Shown one piece after another: positions 26,160-38,786 of a stretch of DNA of 64,000 nucleotides. This stretch comes from Xestospongia muta (lineage: Eukaryota > Porifera > Demospongiae > Haplosclerida > Petrosiidae): contig OY848918.1 in assembly GCA_963693285.1 (NCBI GenBank), forward strand, positions 17,192,035 through 17,256,034, written 5' to 3'. The translations under genes were made by a program, and so were the position numbers. The notes beneath the pieces are model-generated. The model searched no databases, was not told where the DNA came from, and worked only from the letters and a program-made list of their open reading frames with translations. Position 1 is the first letter of the stretch, and each line of letters opens with the position of its first letter.

Positions 26160-27720
26160 CTGGTTGTCAGGTTATTCTTTGACTGTTCTAGTGTACTTTC
26201 TAAAATGGCGAGCCACTAATCTATAGGGTAAATTATAATATAATATCACATACCATTATCACTGAGTCCATTCTTGTGAAATTCACTGAGTCCTGTCTCT
26301 TCTTCACTTCTCTTGCTAGCATTTCTGGTACATCTCTTCCTACCTGTAACAAAGATAATTAACTCAAAAATACTTCAATATATAAACACTACACATACTG
26401 GAAATTTGAGAATTTTTAGGCAATTTCTTTGACTGTTCCAGTGTACTTTCTAAAATGGCAAGCCAGTAATCTAGGGTAAATTATAATATAATATCACATA
26501 CCATTATCGCTGAGTCCATTCTTGTCAAATTCACTGAGTCTTGTCTCTTCTTCACTTCTCTTGCTAGCACTTCTGGTACATCTCTTCCTCCCTGTAACAA
26601 AGATAATTAACTCAAAAATACTTCAATATATAAATACTACACATACTGGAAATTTGAGAATTTTTGGGTAATGTCTTTGACTGTTCTAGTGTACTTTCTA
26701 AAATGGCAAGCCACTAATCTAGGTTAATTTATAATATAATATCACATACCATTATCACTGAGTCCATTCTTGTCAAATTCACTGAGTCTTGTCTCTTCTT
26801 CACTTCTCTTGCTAGCATTTCTGGTACATCTCTTCCTCCCTGTAGCAAAGATAATTAACTCAAAAATACTTCAATATATAAACACTACACATACTGGAAA
26901 TTTGAGAATTTTTGGGCAATGTCTTTGACTGTTCCAGTGTACTTTCTAAAATGGCAAGCCAGTAATCTAGGGTAAATTATAATATAATAAATATCACATA
27001 CCATTATCGCTGAGTCCATTCTTGTCAAATTCACTGAGTCTTGTCTCTTCTTCACTTCTCTTGCTAGCACTTCTGGTACATCTCTTCCTCCCTGTAACAA
27101 AGATAATTAACTAAAAAATACTTCAATATATAAACACTACACATACTGGAAATTTGAGAATTTTTGGGTAATGTCTTTGACTGTTCCAGTGTACTTTCTA
27201 AAATGGCAAGCCAGTAATCTAGGGTAAATTATAATATAATAAATATCACATACCATTATCGCTGAGTCCATTCTTGTCAAATTCACTAAGTCTTGTCTCT
27301 TCTTCACTTCTCTTGCTAGCACTTCTGGTACATCTCTTCCTCCCTGTAACAAAGATAATTAACTCAAAAATACTTCAATATATAAACACTACACATACTG
27401 GAAATTTGAGAATTTTTGGGTAATGTCTTTGACTGTTCTAGTGTACTTTCTAAAATGGCAAGCCACTAATCTAGGTTAATTTATAATATAATATCACATA
27501 CCATTATCACTGAGTCCATTCTTGTCAAATTCACTGAGTCTTGTCTCTTCTTCACTTCTCTTGCTAGCATTTCTGGTACATCTCTTCCTCCCTGTAGCAA
27601 AGATAATTAACTCAAAAATACTTCAATATATAAACACTACATGCACGTACTGGAAATTTGAAAATTTTTGGGTGATTGTTCTAGTGTACTTTTTGAAATA
27701 GCAAGCCATTAATTCAAAGT
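26160..27720 (-). repeat. T1 tandem exon array: six ~250-bp units each with one 90-bp exon
   Basis: Units of 248-252 bp each hold a 90-bp exon, phase 1 at both ends, with introns of 158-162 bp. Each exon encodes RKRCTRSASKRSEEET followed by RLSEFDKNGLSDN, a basic half then an acidic half. Two unit subtypes alternate (atcactg/atttctgg versus atcgctg/acttctgg) in the order a-b-b-a-b-a. Units 27502 and 26750 are almost identical, which suggests unequal exchange. Because exon phases are symmetric, any number can be gained, lost or skipped without shifting the frame. Confidence 0.88.
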
Positions 27721-30539
27721 ATAATCAACCTAAGGCTGTATGACTTACTATTCTCATCCACTTCACTGAGACCAATGTCTCCACCACTGGATTTACATGC
27801 TGTAGTGTCTAAAGATAATTCTTCAGGGTGGAATATTTTTTTCCATTTTCCGTATCTGATGTCAGGTAGATCATAACCATTCTCATACCTCCTACAAAAC
27901 CGACTGTGCTCTTCTCCTGTAAATTCAAATTTTGATGTACTTTCTTCACTTTCTTTTTTTAATTTTTTTTGTCTCTCTTTTTCAGCTTTTTCAACTGCTC
28001 TTTTAAGTTTTCTCTCCTCTACTTCCTTCTTTTTTTGTTCTCGTTCCATTGCCTTCTTTTCTCGTTGTTGCTTTCTAAGATCTTTTGCTTTTGATTCATC
28101 TGCTTTCTTAATTTCTTTTTCTCTTATCAACTTAAGATTTTCAGAACTTGTTAAAACACGAGCACTGTGGTTTGTTTTCTTCTCATTACTTGGTAGCTGA
28201 GGTAAAGTAAGAAAATTATGAAGAATAGATGGCTGAACTTTTGTAATGTAATCTTCATCTTCAGAAAATTTACCATAGTAACCACAGGTACTGTCTTCAC
28301 TACAAGTGTTTTCTTCACAATAATCAATGCTTTCACTATCGGAAGTACAGGTACGAGGATGAGACTTGGATGGGCTATACAGAGGAAGAAACAGTCCCAT
28401 CTTGGAGGCTATCATATCTATTTTCCCATCCTCCTCAAGTTGCAAGTAACGTAATATTGCATATCTGTTGAGGGGATATATACCAGTGGATCTAAACCCA
28501 GCAACAATATTGGCTGGTGTCATTGCCTTTGTCCAGGCTCGACTAAAAATTTCGGTAAAATTAAATCTATTAATGGCTTTCCCAGGATTACAGGACATGT
28601 AGAGATGACATTCATTATTGTATGCCTTTTTTAAGGAGCTAAAACACGACCTGTCCAGTGGTTGACACAAATGAGTTGTATGAGGTGGCAAGCAAAATAA
28701 GATGATCTGATTTGCAGCAGCTGTCTTGATCAATTAAGGTTGGTAATGTGAAGAATGTCCATCCAGGAGTAACAAGATGGGTCGCTGTGGAGGAATGTGA
28801 AGTAAGAAGTGATTAGTAAACCATTCCTGAAACAATTCGGAATCTATCCATCCATTTTTAGACAACCCATATGCAGTACCTGGGATTTCTCCTGTTGTGA
28901 AATTAGGTTTGAGTTTTTTCCGATCAAAAATTATCATAGGAGGCAAAAGGTAACCAGAAGCACTGCATGCTGACAAAACAGTAATTTGGGCTTTATCACT
29001 ACTAGTAATACAGGATATATCTCTCTGACCTTGTACTCCAATTATTTTGCCAGGTTTATGTTGCAAAGAGAACCCACTCTCATCACAGTTAAAAATCAAC
29101 ATTGGTGATTCAAGCAAATTATTAGACTTCAATGTTTCTTCAAGCAAGTCAAAATAACGATTTATGACATCTGGGTTAGCTGCAATAGCTCTACAATATG
29201 CTAGCTTGGATCCACATCTTAATCGTAGCTTTGGATGCCGCTTCACAAATGAGCCCCACCAACCAGTGGTGACATTGACATCTTCAACTTCACATTGACG
29301 CTTCTTTGCTAGTGCTGCTCTGACAATACAAAGAACTTGTTCCTTTGTGCGAGCGAAGCCAATTTTAGCTGAGCCTACCAAAAATGTTACTAGTTCTTCT
29401 TCTTCAATGTCATTTAAGTATCTAGGAGGTCCACTATGAGCACCAAAAGAGACATTACCAGACACTCGATCCCATAATGTTGACTTTGGCACATTATACA
29501 TTTCAGCAGCTTTTCTAAGAGTAAATCGTCCTTTAGATACATCCTTTGCTGCTTTACGTAACTGGGTCTCACTCCACCGCTTGTAGTGCCTATCTCTTGG
29601 CTTTTTTCCTCCAGATAACCTAGGCTATTAAAGAAAATGCAACTATAACATAATAAATCATATATAAACAAAGAAAAATAGACTCATGTCGGGGGCACTT
29701 AAAAAAGGACTTGGCTGCACTATGTTTTCTAACAAATAATTGTCTCAGCACCCATTTAAAGCACATAAACATTGTGGTTTGCAATAAGTCACTTGTAAAA
29801 AGGTTTTTCACAATCTTATACTAATTGTCATAGTTTTGTATATAGATACAGAGACTCCTAGTTATGTATCAAAGATAGAAAGACTCTAGCTCATTGTAGT
29901 AGACTACTGCATTCTGAAGATTCAATAAGACCAGATGAAACCGATAAGTAAGCAGATGTGTCTATTTGTATGCTTGAAGGTATATATCTCTTCTCTACTT
30001 TATAACAAAGACTGTACATTGCACCAATGACTACATGTGATATACCTATATACCACAAACTTTTAGAGCCTATGATCATATCATGAATTTGTGACTATAA
30101 CATCATACCTACAGTATAATGCATGGTCTATGACATATTTTAGTTTATGTGATGACCTTCTTTTCCTCAAAAGTATTAAAAACAATATTATTGTCATGTA
30201 GTTAATTGATTATCATTTAAAAATTTATTTCATTCAGATTATTGTAATTCAAGTATCTATCACTTGTTTACCTACTTGCAGTAAAGTTAGTCATAAAGTC
30301 AAGCAGCTATTAAGCCTCAGTACAACACTCTTATTCTTAAAAAAGTGAACTGACTCTGTTATTACAGACATATATATATATTTACTAATGACTAAAATGG
30401 CCAGGGTTGACTAAAATATTGCTAACACATATATAGCTCAAGCCATTAACGTATTCAAGCTTCCCCATAGTCTCCCACTTGGACATCTATACATTATCAC
30501 CTATTACCATGTTTGATTGTGTCCACAATAGTCCAGCTC

Positions 30540-30800
30540 ACGTTTAGACTTCAGGTTGTGTTGTCCGCTAAAACATACCACGTGTCCGCAAATACATTTA
30601 AGTCCGTACAAGCACCAAAAACGGAGCTCATTCACGACACGGAGTTTGGTTAGGAAATTATGCAAGGAAAGTGTATTCATTGAGCATAACCAAGAGCCAC
30701 ATTATACAGAAGCAATAAGCTGTCTTCAAATTTTTAGAAGAAAAAGTGTCCGAAAATGGATTTGTCCGTCCATTGATTTTCGACTCTATAGATAAAGGTT
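30540..30800. other. GTCCG-rich region upstream of T1, possible transposon subterminal sequence
   Basis: Five GTCCG motifs occur in ~200 bp (about 30565, 30585, 30602, 30744, 30763). On the other side of T1, CGGAC occurs near 25471, 25646 and 25828. T2 termini also carry CGGAC repeats. This could be a transposase-binding region or the T1 promoter. I could not find a matching inverted repeat bounding T1. Confidence 0.35.
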
Positions 30801-31319
30801 TTAGAAAATATAATAAAAAATATTTTTAAGCTTAAGTTTTGTCACAGATATGTTTTAATATAAAATATTAGTTAAAAATAATGGTGTGACCAATTTTTCT
30901 CAACCACTTATATTGAGAGAAAGTTCACAACCACCTCCATGAATTAGTTTTGCCTTTGTTGTTGTAAATGGAAGTATAGCAGAGATATATATTTAATAAA
31001 ACTTGAGTGCCAATTTTATGGCCAATTTATTGCCAGAAGTATACTTTTCTTGAAAGTTTTATTCAGTGTATTGCTAATGTGTAATAGTGTGCATTAATCA
31101 AAAAAAATTAGGTTGTAGGTGTTCCAAATAAGCAAAAAATGTATTCCCAAAATGTCATCATTTATTGTAGATAATGGAGTGTGATATCACATAACTTTTA
31201 CTTTTTAGAAAACTGAGAGACTGAGGAGAAAAAAGCACTAAGGATGTGCTCCTAAAAGACACTTGTGTACAATATCAATGGCTTACAATCCTCTTGTCAC
31301 TGTATGTTATATGTATGTG

Positions 31320-31641
31320 TTGCTATGATAATTTTGTCATGTTTCAATTCAGAAACCATTTCAAGCTATAGCATGTGCAGAGGAAGTAAAATCATTTTCT
31401 CAAAAGTGGATAGTGAGTGCTACAGAATGAGGAAGATATATCTTTATTCACAGTAGTACTGAGAGATACCCTCCCTGATATTGAGCCATTTGTCATAACA
31501 AGATCATTAGTATTAAGTAAATGTCTCTCTTGGGAACTATTTATTTATGGAAAAGCTGCTTATCATCTACCAGCTTTTTCATGTATTGGTGAAGTACTGA
31601 ATTTGGAATTATTTAAGAAACTCATGGGAATTATAATGTAA
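31320..31641 (+). pseudogene. Unidentified possible coding relic
   Basis: From 31417 a frame of ~70 codons reads LRDTLPDIEPFVITRSLVLS and so on, with protein-like composition. Just upstream, another frame (EEVKSFSQKWIVSATE) ends at a TGA and would join by a frameshift. I recognise no family. It is probably a decayed transposon gene. Confidence 0.25.
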
Positions 31642-32066
31642 CAGCAAGATATGCACTGAGAACACAGATGAAAAATATATGTCATATCCTTGATACTAAA
31701 TAGAGTTTAATCCGACTCTCTTAGCAAGGACAAAACATCAATACATACTTATAGAAAGGTCTAGAACACAGTACACACAAAGGAATAGACAATTGGACAT
31801 AATGACTAAGATAGGATATATATACTTATCAAGTCACAATTCAATGAAGTTCATAATTCTTCCACATTAGTCACTTTATTTCATGCTTTGAGATCACTCA
31901 GTATATTCTATGTTTAGGAATACGTTATATTACCTATTTGTGGTTTAAAACGCATGTAGACATCCAGTTTAGCCTAGTTTAATTTCACATCCATATCTAT
32001 GCTAAAACTGACCAATCACGTTTGGGGGGTGGTTTAATTTGAGCACGTAGAACTTTCAATGTGGAC

Positions 32067-32344
32067 ATGACAGAGCCTTCTTCTTTCAAGTCTGGACGTT
32101 GTGATCCCCTTGAAGAGACGCCTACTAGGAATAGTTGTAGAAAAAGCGTTAGAAATACGCCTCCATGGAAAAAGACGAAGTGCCAAATTAAAGAAACTCG
32201 GGACAAGAATACATTTCTTCATCAAAAAATAGTAAGTAGATAATGTTCTTATCATTGGTCATCACTGCTCCTTTTACTGTATTAGCTAATGATAATAATA
32301 AGTCATGAAAAATTTCTTTCCTTTAGGTATCAGCCAAAAAATGA
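32067..32344 (+). CDS. Possible two-exon small basic protein (60 aa)
   Basis: Exon 32067-32231 starts at ATG (MTEPSSFKSG...) and ends at a GTAAGT donor on a codon boundary. A pyrimidine-rich acceptor (tttctttcctttag) precedes 32327, and the joined frame ends with VSAKK and TGA at 32344. The protein would be Lys/Arg/Ser/Thr-rich with no known domain. A CCAAT motif (gaccaatcacg) lies ~55 bp upstream of the ATG. Length and composition alone do not prove a gene; expression evidence would be needed. Confidence 0.35.
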
Positions 32345-32682
32345 ATAACACATTGTGAATGCTCTGTGAAATTATTTGAGAAAATTCTGAGGATCAAGCA
32401 AAGAGCCTCTTTGAAAGGTTTTGGAGGTTATGTGGCTTTAGTGTTCAAAAGAATACATCTGTGATTGTGTAAAAATTCTGAAATAAAAAACCTATACATC
32501 CTATGAGGTTCATCATCTAGTTGAACTTGACGTAAAATGTACTTCATCAGTATTGGCTCAATCTTGAACAAAATATGCAAGACTGCTTTCTTACATATCC
32601 TTGCAGTGTCCAATGGTAGATTAGATTGTGCTCTTCAAGTCCAATCTAAAACTAGAGGTTCACCGCACCCAACCAATGTGGG

Positions 32683-32685
<3 letters not shown>

Positions 32686-32734
<49 letters not shown>
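32686..32734. repeat. (CT)n microsatellite
   Basis: About 24 uninterrupted CT units. Confidence 0.97.
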
Positions 32735-32736
<2 letters not shown>

Positions 32737-33947
32737 CTCACACATGCCATAACTCAATCAATATATCTTTTTTAGACCTAAAAGTGATACTTCTAAAACC
32801 TGTGACTTATTAAAAGTTAAGGTTAATGGAGCAATGTATACTTCTATGTTAGTACACCTAAAAAGTGACAGGAACTGCATCATTGAAGAGCTGGACAGGC
32901 TTATGAACAGTTGAAAGATGATACGGCTTTGTCAAAACATTTAATTTACAACTGTCATTACCTATTCCTGTCCTTTCAACCAATATAGTGCCTTATTAAC
33001 ATCAACTCTGGAGATACAATTTAGGAGTACATAGTTGTAAGACTGGTATTGGATACATACTTGTTTAGCATAAAGGAATAGCAACAAGAGGTTCATGAGA
33101 AGTTGAGTCCAGTATTCTCAACTATATTAGGATAACAATACTACTGCCAAACATCCCATAATGTGCAATGATTCAAGTGGGAGGCAAAATCTCAACTTTA
33201 ATTTCGTCTCTCTCTCTGGCTACACATTGTCAGTAATGACAGTAGTCTTTGACTAGTATTAACCAAAATGTGGTAAAATATTTATACCTTCCCAATGATT
33301 GAGATTTTGGCAGTATTGTAACAGCTAGATGTAAGACTCAGCATGCTTTGTTTAACAGGATTTGAGTAATCTTATATCAAAGACAAGACATCAAAGTCTG
33401 ATCAATGAACATCAATTGTAATGTCAACACCAAGAAAGAAAATGTATAGAATGGCTGAGAATGCAATGAATAAAAAAGATGATCCTCTAGCCTTTCAATA
33501 TCATTACACAGTAAATTATTTGGAAGAATGAAAGATAGTTGATTTTAGAAGAAGAGGAAAACCTAGACCTCCAAACATTGTTAGGATTAAGCCATTACCA
33601 CTCTACACTAGTCCTCAAAAGACTGAAAAGAAAAATTAAAAGTACAAAACAAAGAAATTGTTTTAGTCTTTTAGAGTTTATACCTCTAATTTATCATCCT
33701 TTTATCGTGGACTTGTAAAATTAATGGAGAGGATTTGAAGACTGAAACAATAGTGTCAATGATGATGATGATGTTCTTTAAACGCATCAAAAATTTTAAA
33801 ATAATATTATATGAAAACTTGATCAATAACCATTTGTGGTTACAGTCAAGTATTCTTGTGGCTTTAGCTTTTATTGACATTTTATAGTAAACAAAACACT
33901 TCAAAGAGTTATTAATTACAAGTAACATCATATGGTTAGACTACTGT

Positions 33948-33950
<3 letters not shown>

Positions 33951-34041
<91 letters not shown>

Positions 34042-34144
34042 CCTCCCTCCCTCCCTCCTTTCCTCCCTCCTTTCCTCCCTCCCTCCCTCTCCCTCCCTCT
34101 CTTTTCATCTACACCTTCCGCTCCCCCTCTCCTTTTCTCCTTCT

Positions 34145-34193
<49 letters not shown>

Positions 34194-34290
34194 CCTCCCT
34201 CTCTCCCTCTCTTTTCATCTACACCTTCCGCTCCCCCTCTCCCTCTCTCCTTCTCACTCTCTCTCTCTCTCTCTCTCTTCCTCTCTTTCC
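33951..34290. repeat. 340-bp CT/CCCT polypyrimidine tract with internal duplication
   Basis: A long (CT)n run passes into CCCT units and then a repeated ~100-bp block: the string ttttcatctacaccttccg occurs twice, at ~34101 and ~34211, each followed by CT runs. All T/C purity on one strand is compatible with triplex or slipped structures. Open frames through it (Leu-Ser repeats) are artefacts of composition. Confidence 0.95.
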
Positions 34291-34960
34291 CACATTCACT
34301 GATGCACACACTTATTATCACTAGAGAATATCGAATAGGACCTTTCCTGGGATAACTAAGTATTAGAAGTAATGGGTGTGGTTTACAAGCAGGAGTAATG
34401 TAAGCATTTCCATATAACTTAATCTTTTATTGTTTAATAGTATGATTATTGATGTTAGTATGAGTAACCAGTACTAGTTCAGGAAGAAGTTGATTAACTG
34501 TTAATTAACTCTCAAACTTGTTAACACAGCTTTGATAGAATAAGATGTCATAAGTGAATATCTGAAGACCAAAGAAAGGGACATTGATGTACTCAATGAC
34601 ACAGCAAATGGAAGTGAAAAAAGGCAGAAAATTGAAACTACTAATATTATTCCATTACATATTTATTTCAACAATTGTTCATTCATCTCTATCAACATAA
34701 ACATAACTTTAAAAATATGATAAATTAACTGATTTACAGAAAATTGAAAGATAAGGCAGCAATTTCAGTTAAATTGATTGTTATAACCTTGGAAAACATA
34801 ACCTCAGAGAATAATATATATGAACTTGTACACCTTTCATAGAGGTGTGTAAGTTATTTATTGACCTGATGAAATGGAGCAATCTTGAGATAGCATGGTA
34901 CAACTAGTGATAATATGAAAGACACTTGGATGTTTGGGTAAGTTTAAAGTAGTAATATTG

Positions 34961-35272
34961 ATGTTTTTTTTTAATATTCAACAAACAAAAGTTATTTTAT
35001 TCGCCGAACGTTTCAAGAGTTAGTGCACAAGCAGGAGTCCACCTATGCATTGCGTGCATCTGGTATTTCATCCATTCTTGGTGCGTCAACATCAACTCTA
35101 CCAACATCATGGAAGACATTAACCTTTTAACCTGAATGAAAAGTATAAATAGGACTGTTTTTCATTGTGTATTTATTATGTAGCCACTGATGATAACAGT
35201 TGAACTAATTGTTGAAACGTTAATTTGCTAAATAAAAATGAAATTTTTGGTTGGTGAATATTAAAAAAACAT
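34961..35272. mobile_element. MITE family 2 (312 bp, ~30-bp TIRs)
   Basis: Left end atgttttttttt-aatattcaac and right end ggtgaatatt-aaaaaaacat are inverted copies over about 30 bp with a few mismatches. The inside also holds an inverted pair aacgtttc / gaaacgtt. No coding capacity and no clear target duplication. Superfamily unknown. Confidence 0.65.
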
Positions 35273-35434
35273 GAATATTACTACTATAAGTAGAGATAAT
35301 AGTTTGTTAGTGTACTACTTTAGTCTCTATCTTTCTCTTTATTTTCTCCAGATTTGTTGTAGAATTATTATTAATAACTATTAAAATATCATTTAACTTA
35401 AAATCAATTATTCTAATTTACACAGCAAGTTATT

Positions 35435-36602
35435 AACCTCGCTGTGCGTGGGCGCAAAGCGAGGGTACTGTAGTCTGTTTGTGTGTGTGTGTGTGTGTGT
35501 GTCTGTTACCAGAGTTGTTTTTTTTGAACTGCTATAACTTGGCAACCGAAGCATTAGCAGCTACCAACGTTTAGCAACGAATAGAAAAGCATGTGGACTT
35601 TACAACAGTAGTGTCAAGAACATCGTCAAGGAAAACAGAAGCTTAAAACTCGCAAAAGAATTTTCAGGCTGCAGAGGTCAAGTGCCGTTTCTCGAAAAGT
35701 AAAAAACTTAACGTGGAGATTTTTTAGTATGTTGTAAACAATCTCAGAGGAATACGGATCAGCAAGACAGAAGGCCGTTGGTCGAAGTAATCGTTAGAAA
35801 AGTTCTGAAAAATGTTTTTTGGACTTGGAGCGAAGTAACGCATTCAGGAAACGTCTCCAAGCACTGAAAAGACTGCTACTAATAGATAATATATTGATTT
35901 ATATTTGTACCACGGGACGTTTCCAAAGAAGGTTTCATCTTCAAGTTACAATAAATTTTGTATATGAAATATTGATAGATTTTTTCAGGCTGCAGAGGTC
36001 AAGTGCCGTTTCTCGAAAAGTAAAAAACTTAACGTGGAGATTTTTTAGTATTTGTAAACAATCTCAGAGGAATACGGATCAGCAAGACAGAAGGCCGTTG
36101 GTCGAAGTAATCGTTAGAAAAGTTCTGAAAAATGTTTTGTGGACTTGGAGCGAAGTAACGCATTCAGGAAACGTCTCCAAGCACTGAAAAGACTGCTACT
36201 AATAGATAATATATCGATTTATATTTGTACCACGGGACGTTTCCAAAGAAGGTTTCATCTTCAAGTTACAATAAATTTTGTATATGAAATATTGATACAT
36301 TTTAAAGGGTCATGTAAAGACTCAGAGAAACTTTTCATCACGAAAATAGCACTTAATCTTGCTTGGGAATTGAATGATACTATCACTTATTCAGTTACTG
36401 CTTCACAAACATGGCAAAGCTAGAAATTAAGCAACAATTAATGAGCATATACAGAATGACAAAGCTTGCCATTTTATAACCACACCTTCTGGAATGTTAA
36501 TAAATTTTCTTGCAATAACAACATCATAGCTGGGCCTAAGCTGGCATAGAATTTATAAATAACTTAGAAACTACAGCGAGGTTCGGCACTTTAGTGCCTT
36601 TC
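35435..36602 (+). mobile_element. Non-autonomous DNA element (MITE family 1, copy 2, with internal duplication)
   Basis: Same family as 14071-14883, inverted: it begins AACCTCGCTGT at 35435 and ends ACAGCGAGGTT at 36573-36583 plus the ggcactttagtgcc hairpin. It is ~350 bp longer than copy 1 because about 320 bp (starting near 35662) is repeated in tandem from about 35984. A (GT)n tract lies near the left end. Open frames of 94-122 codons inside are shared with copy 1, but they match nothing recognisable and lack coding features. Confidence 0.8.
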
Positions 36603-37849
36603 ATTTATTTGTGTCATTAAATGCAAAATCTTTTTCTAATTTTTCAATCAATCACTTATTTTGATCTATTATTTATAATTCATTCATTCTCTTTATTTTA
36701 TTAATTTTTGATGCTTTTAATAATCTTTCCTATTGCCAATTTGATTAATTGACATTATAATTAATGTATTTAGTGTTTGATATAACATATTTAAAATCAT
36801 AGCTGGATCCTTAACAAGTACCTTACTTGATAATGATCCTAATCATATAGTTAGTTTATACATACTTGCATATTGCTGTGTATTCCTACTTCACTTTAAC
36901 TACTACAACATAACAACTAGTACTGAATATGAGAAGTTTCTAATCTTGAGTGCTCTCATAATATGTGTGACTGCAGCTGATCTGTTTAGTACCTTGCTTT
37001 TTGTTAGTCTTGTAAGCTTTCTCTTCTCCTTACTTTATAAACTATAGTTTGGGTTTTAAATAGAATTTAATGTCATTTAATTAATGTTAGAAATAAACTC
37101 TTGTTATATTATCATAGGAATTAAACTAATTTATAGGCAATGATTAAGAGGGTGTGTCAACTTGTATCAGTTACATATTTTGTACTGTTGTAGTTATGTT
37201 AAAATAATTAATAATACTCTCTGTATTGACTGATTGTTACTAATGTATGTAACAATTATCACAGATATTTTAGAATTGTTATCAGTCATTCAAAATGCAT
37301 ATGCTGTTTTATTTATCCCTGTGAGTCAACACTATCAACAGGCAAGATTATTTTTTAAAGTTAAGTACTGGCTTTGGATAACATAATCAATGAAATATTG
37401 GATAAGTTAATGTTTACAGCAAAACTCTTTATACAATCTGGAATGTATGAGCTTAAACACTTTATAAAAACGGTCGTATTTGTTTTAACAATACATGTAA
37501 ATTTTGTATAAAATAGACAATAATGTCTCTGCTATTATTAAATAAACCTTTTTTGTTTTAATTTCAAGTGGTCTTGTTAACAAGTACTTGTAACACTTAG
37601 ACAACAACGTATAAATTACCAAATATGGTCATATATGTTTTCTATTATGTAAACAGACAAACTAAGCAATGTAATATTAAAGTATGTTAATTAATGTCAT
37701 AATAACATTCATATTTATTATGTGCAAAGGATGTAGCATAGATCCTAATAGAAATCCCAATATCAGTTATTACAACAACTGCTTACATTTGAGTGTATTA
37801 TGAAAATTAGTAAATTTTTTAGTTCATGTAATCATAAACATTTCTGGAT
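36603..37849. other. Gene-free AT-rich sequence
   Basis: Between MITE family 1 copy 2 and the piggyBac pseudogene. Nothing recognisable on either strand. Confidence 0.5.
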
Positions 37850-38660
37850 TGTTTTTCTATCATATCATTATGTGGAATATAGATGTCATATGTACCATTC
37901 TCTTGTCTTTCCACTTTAAACATATTATGCTACCATCATCAGTGATATCATTGTATACTTCACCTATACAGTGGTAAAGTAATTGATTGTTTGTTTATAT
38001 TATTACATTTAGCTAAACCTGTTGACTTGAATGCCTCATAAGTCCCTTCCTATCCCTCTTACTCTCCTACAAGCCTCAAATTCTTTCTGTTTTAGGTCCA
38101 AGAAAGGGGTAGGCGATGAGTAGTAGTTATCAATGTACACTATGTAACCTATGTTAGAGAGAGGTGATACTAGTTCCATAACTACACAGTGAGCAATACC
38201 TTTCTTAACTGAACCATTTTTTTCTTTCCCTAGTAACATCAGTATTATTGTTTATAGTAAGGTATAGATGTACCTGTATATAACTTGAAATTGTACACAT
38301 AACTATTTTTGGCATCAGGTAATTAATACCTATGCTTTGATACCCCATTTTGTGGTTTTATTAGGCATATACTGAATCCATGAAAGCCTGTCCTTATATC
38401 CTATTATGCTATCATCAGCAGATAGTTCCTGATTAGGGATGTACATGGATTGGAACGCCCTTTACTACTAAAGCAAGGAGTTGTCTTATCTTGTAAATCT
38501 TATCATAGTCATCCTTGTATGATTGGGCTGCTTCTCTGCATCACTGAGATAGAAAAACTTTATCAACTGTTCAAACGTTCTTCCGGACATAATGGCACTG
38601 AAACTTTCATTATAAAATGGCCATTTGATACTCAAATAAGATCTTTTATACAAAATTGTT
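37850..38660 (-). pseudogene. piggyBac-like transposase pseudogene
   Basis: Reading the minus strand from 38660 down, piggyBac blocks appear in order but in different frames: MSGRTFEQLIKFFYLSD; then LSADDSIIGYKDRLSWIQ followed by YMPNKTTKWGIKA; then YVYNFKLYTGTSIPYY; then YIDNYYSSPTPFLDL with EACRRVRGIGRDL (38036-38239); then GEVYNDITDDGSI with LKWKDKRMVHM. These match the piggyBac DDE region (DES-like motif, YMPxKPxKWG, DNYYSS, WxDxRxV). Several stops and frameshifts separate them, so the copy is dead. No terminal repeats were identified. Confidence 0.82.
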
Positions 38661-38786
38661 GCATAAACTTAAATGTAAATATATGTAAAATATATTTATA
38701 TGTATTATGTGTAAACAATAGTAAACTAACTAGTACATGGCATAAATTACCCCACTGTAGGAAACCCCATTATTGCTTCTATTTTT

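Larger units (their letters stand above)
25957..29624 (-). pseudogene. T1: pogo-like (HTH_psq + DDE) transposase with tandem-exon tail and PHD-type finger; one nonsense codon
   Basis: Exons, minus strand: 29624-27749, 27591-27502, 27343-27254, 27091-27002, 26839-26750, 26591-26502, 26343-26254, 26111-25957. Every junction is GT-AG in phase 1 and the frame stays open into a TAA at 25957-25959. The first exon carries a Psq-type helix-turn-helix (YKRWSETQLRKAAKDV ... MYNVPKSTLWDRVSG), a CENPB-like segment (TGWWGSFVKRHPKL) and the DDE core with all three acids: NCDESGF, LLLDGHSSH and QPLDRSCF (35 residues between the last two). A Lys/Glu-rich coiled segment follows, then six copies of a 30-residue charged repeat and a zinc finger with CEKCFRWYHMVC. 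A TAA at 28734-28736 interrupts the DDE domain, so the gene is probably dead unless read through. An upstream coding exon is needed (an acceptor precedes 29624) but was not found. Confidence 0.82.

Noticed and set aside
26885..27352. Two 71-codon minus-strand frames beginning MLQGGRDVPEVLAREV
   Set aside because: Different frame from the spliced one; they run through the exon into the intron and are repeated only because the exon unit is repeated.
30556..30795. 79-codon plus-strand frame upstream of T1
   Set aside because: Lies in the GTCCG-rich region; composition and lack of splice partners do not support coding.
33932..34324. Open frames of 118-130 codons with Leu-Ser repeats
   Set aside because: Produced by the CT microsatellite; no start context, domain or splice support.
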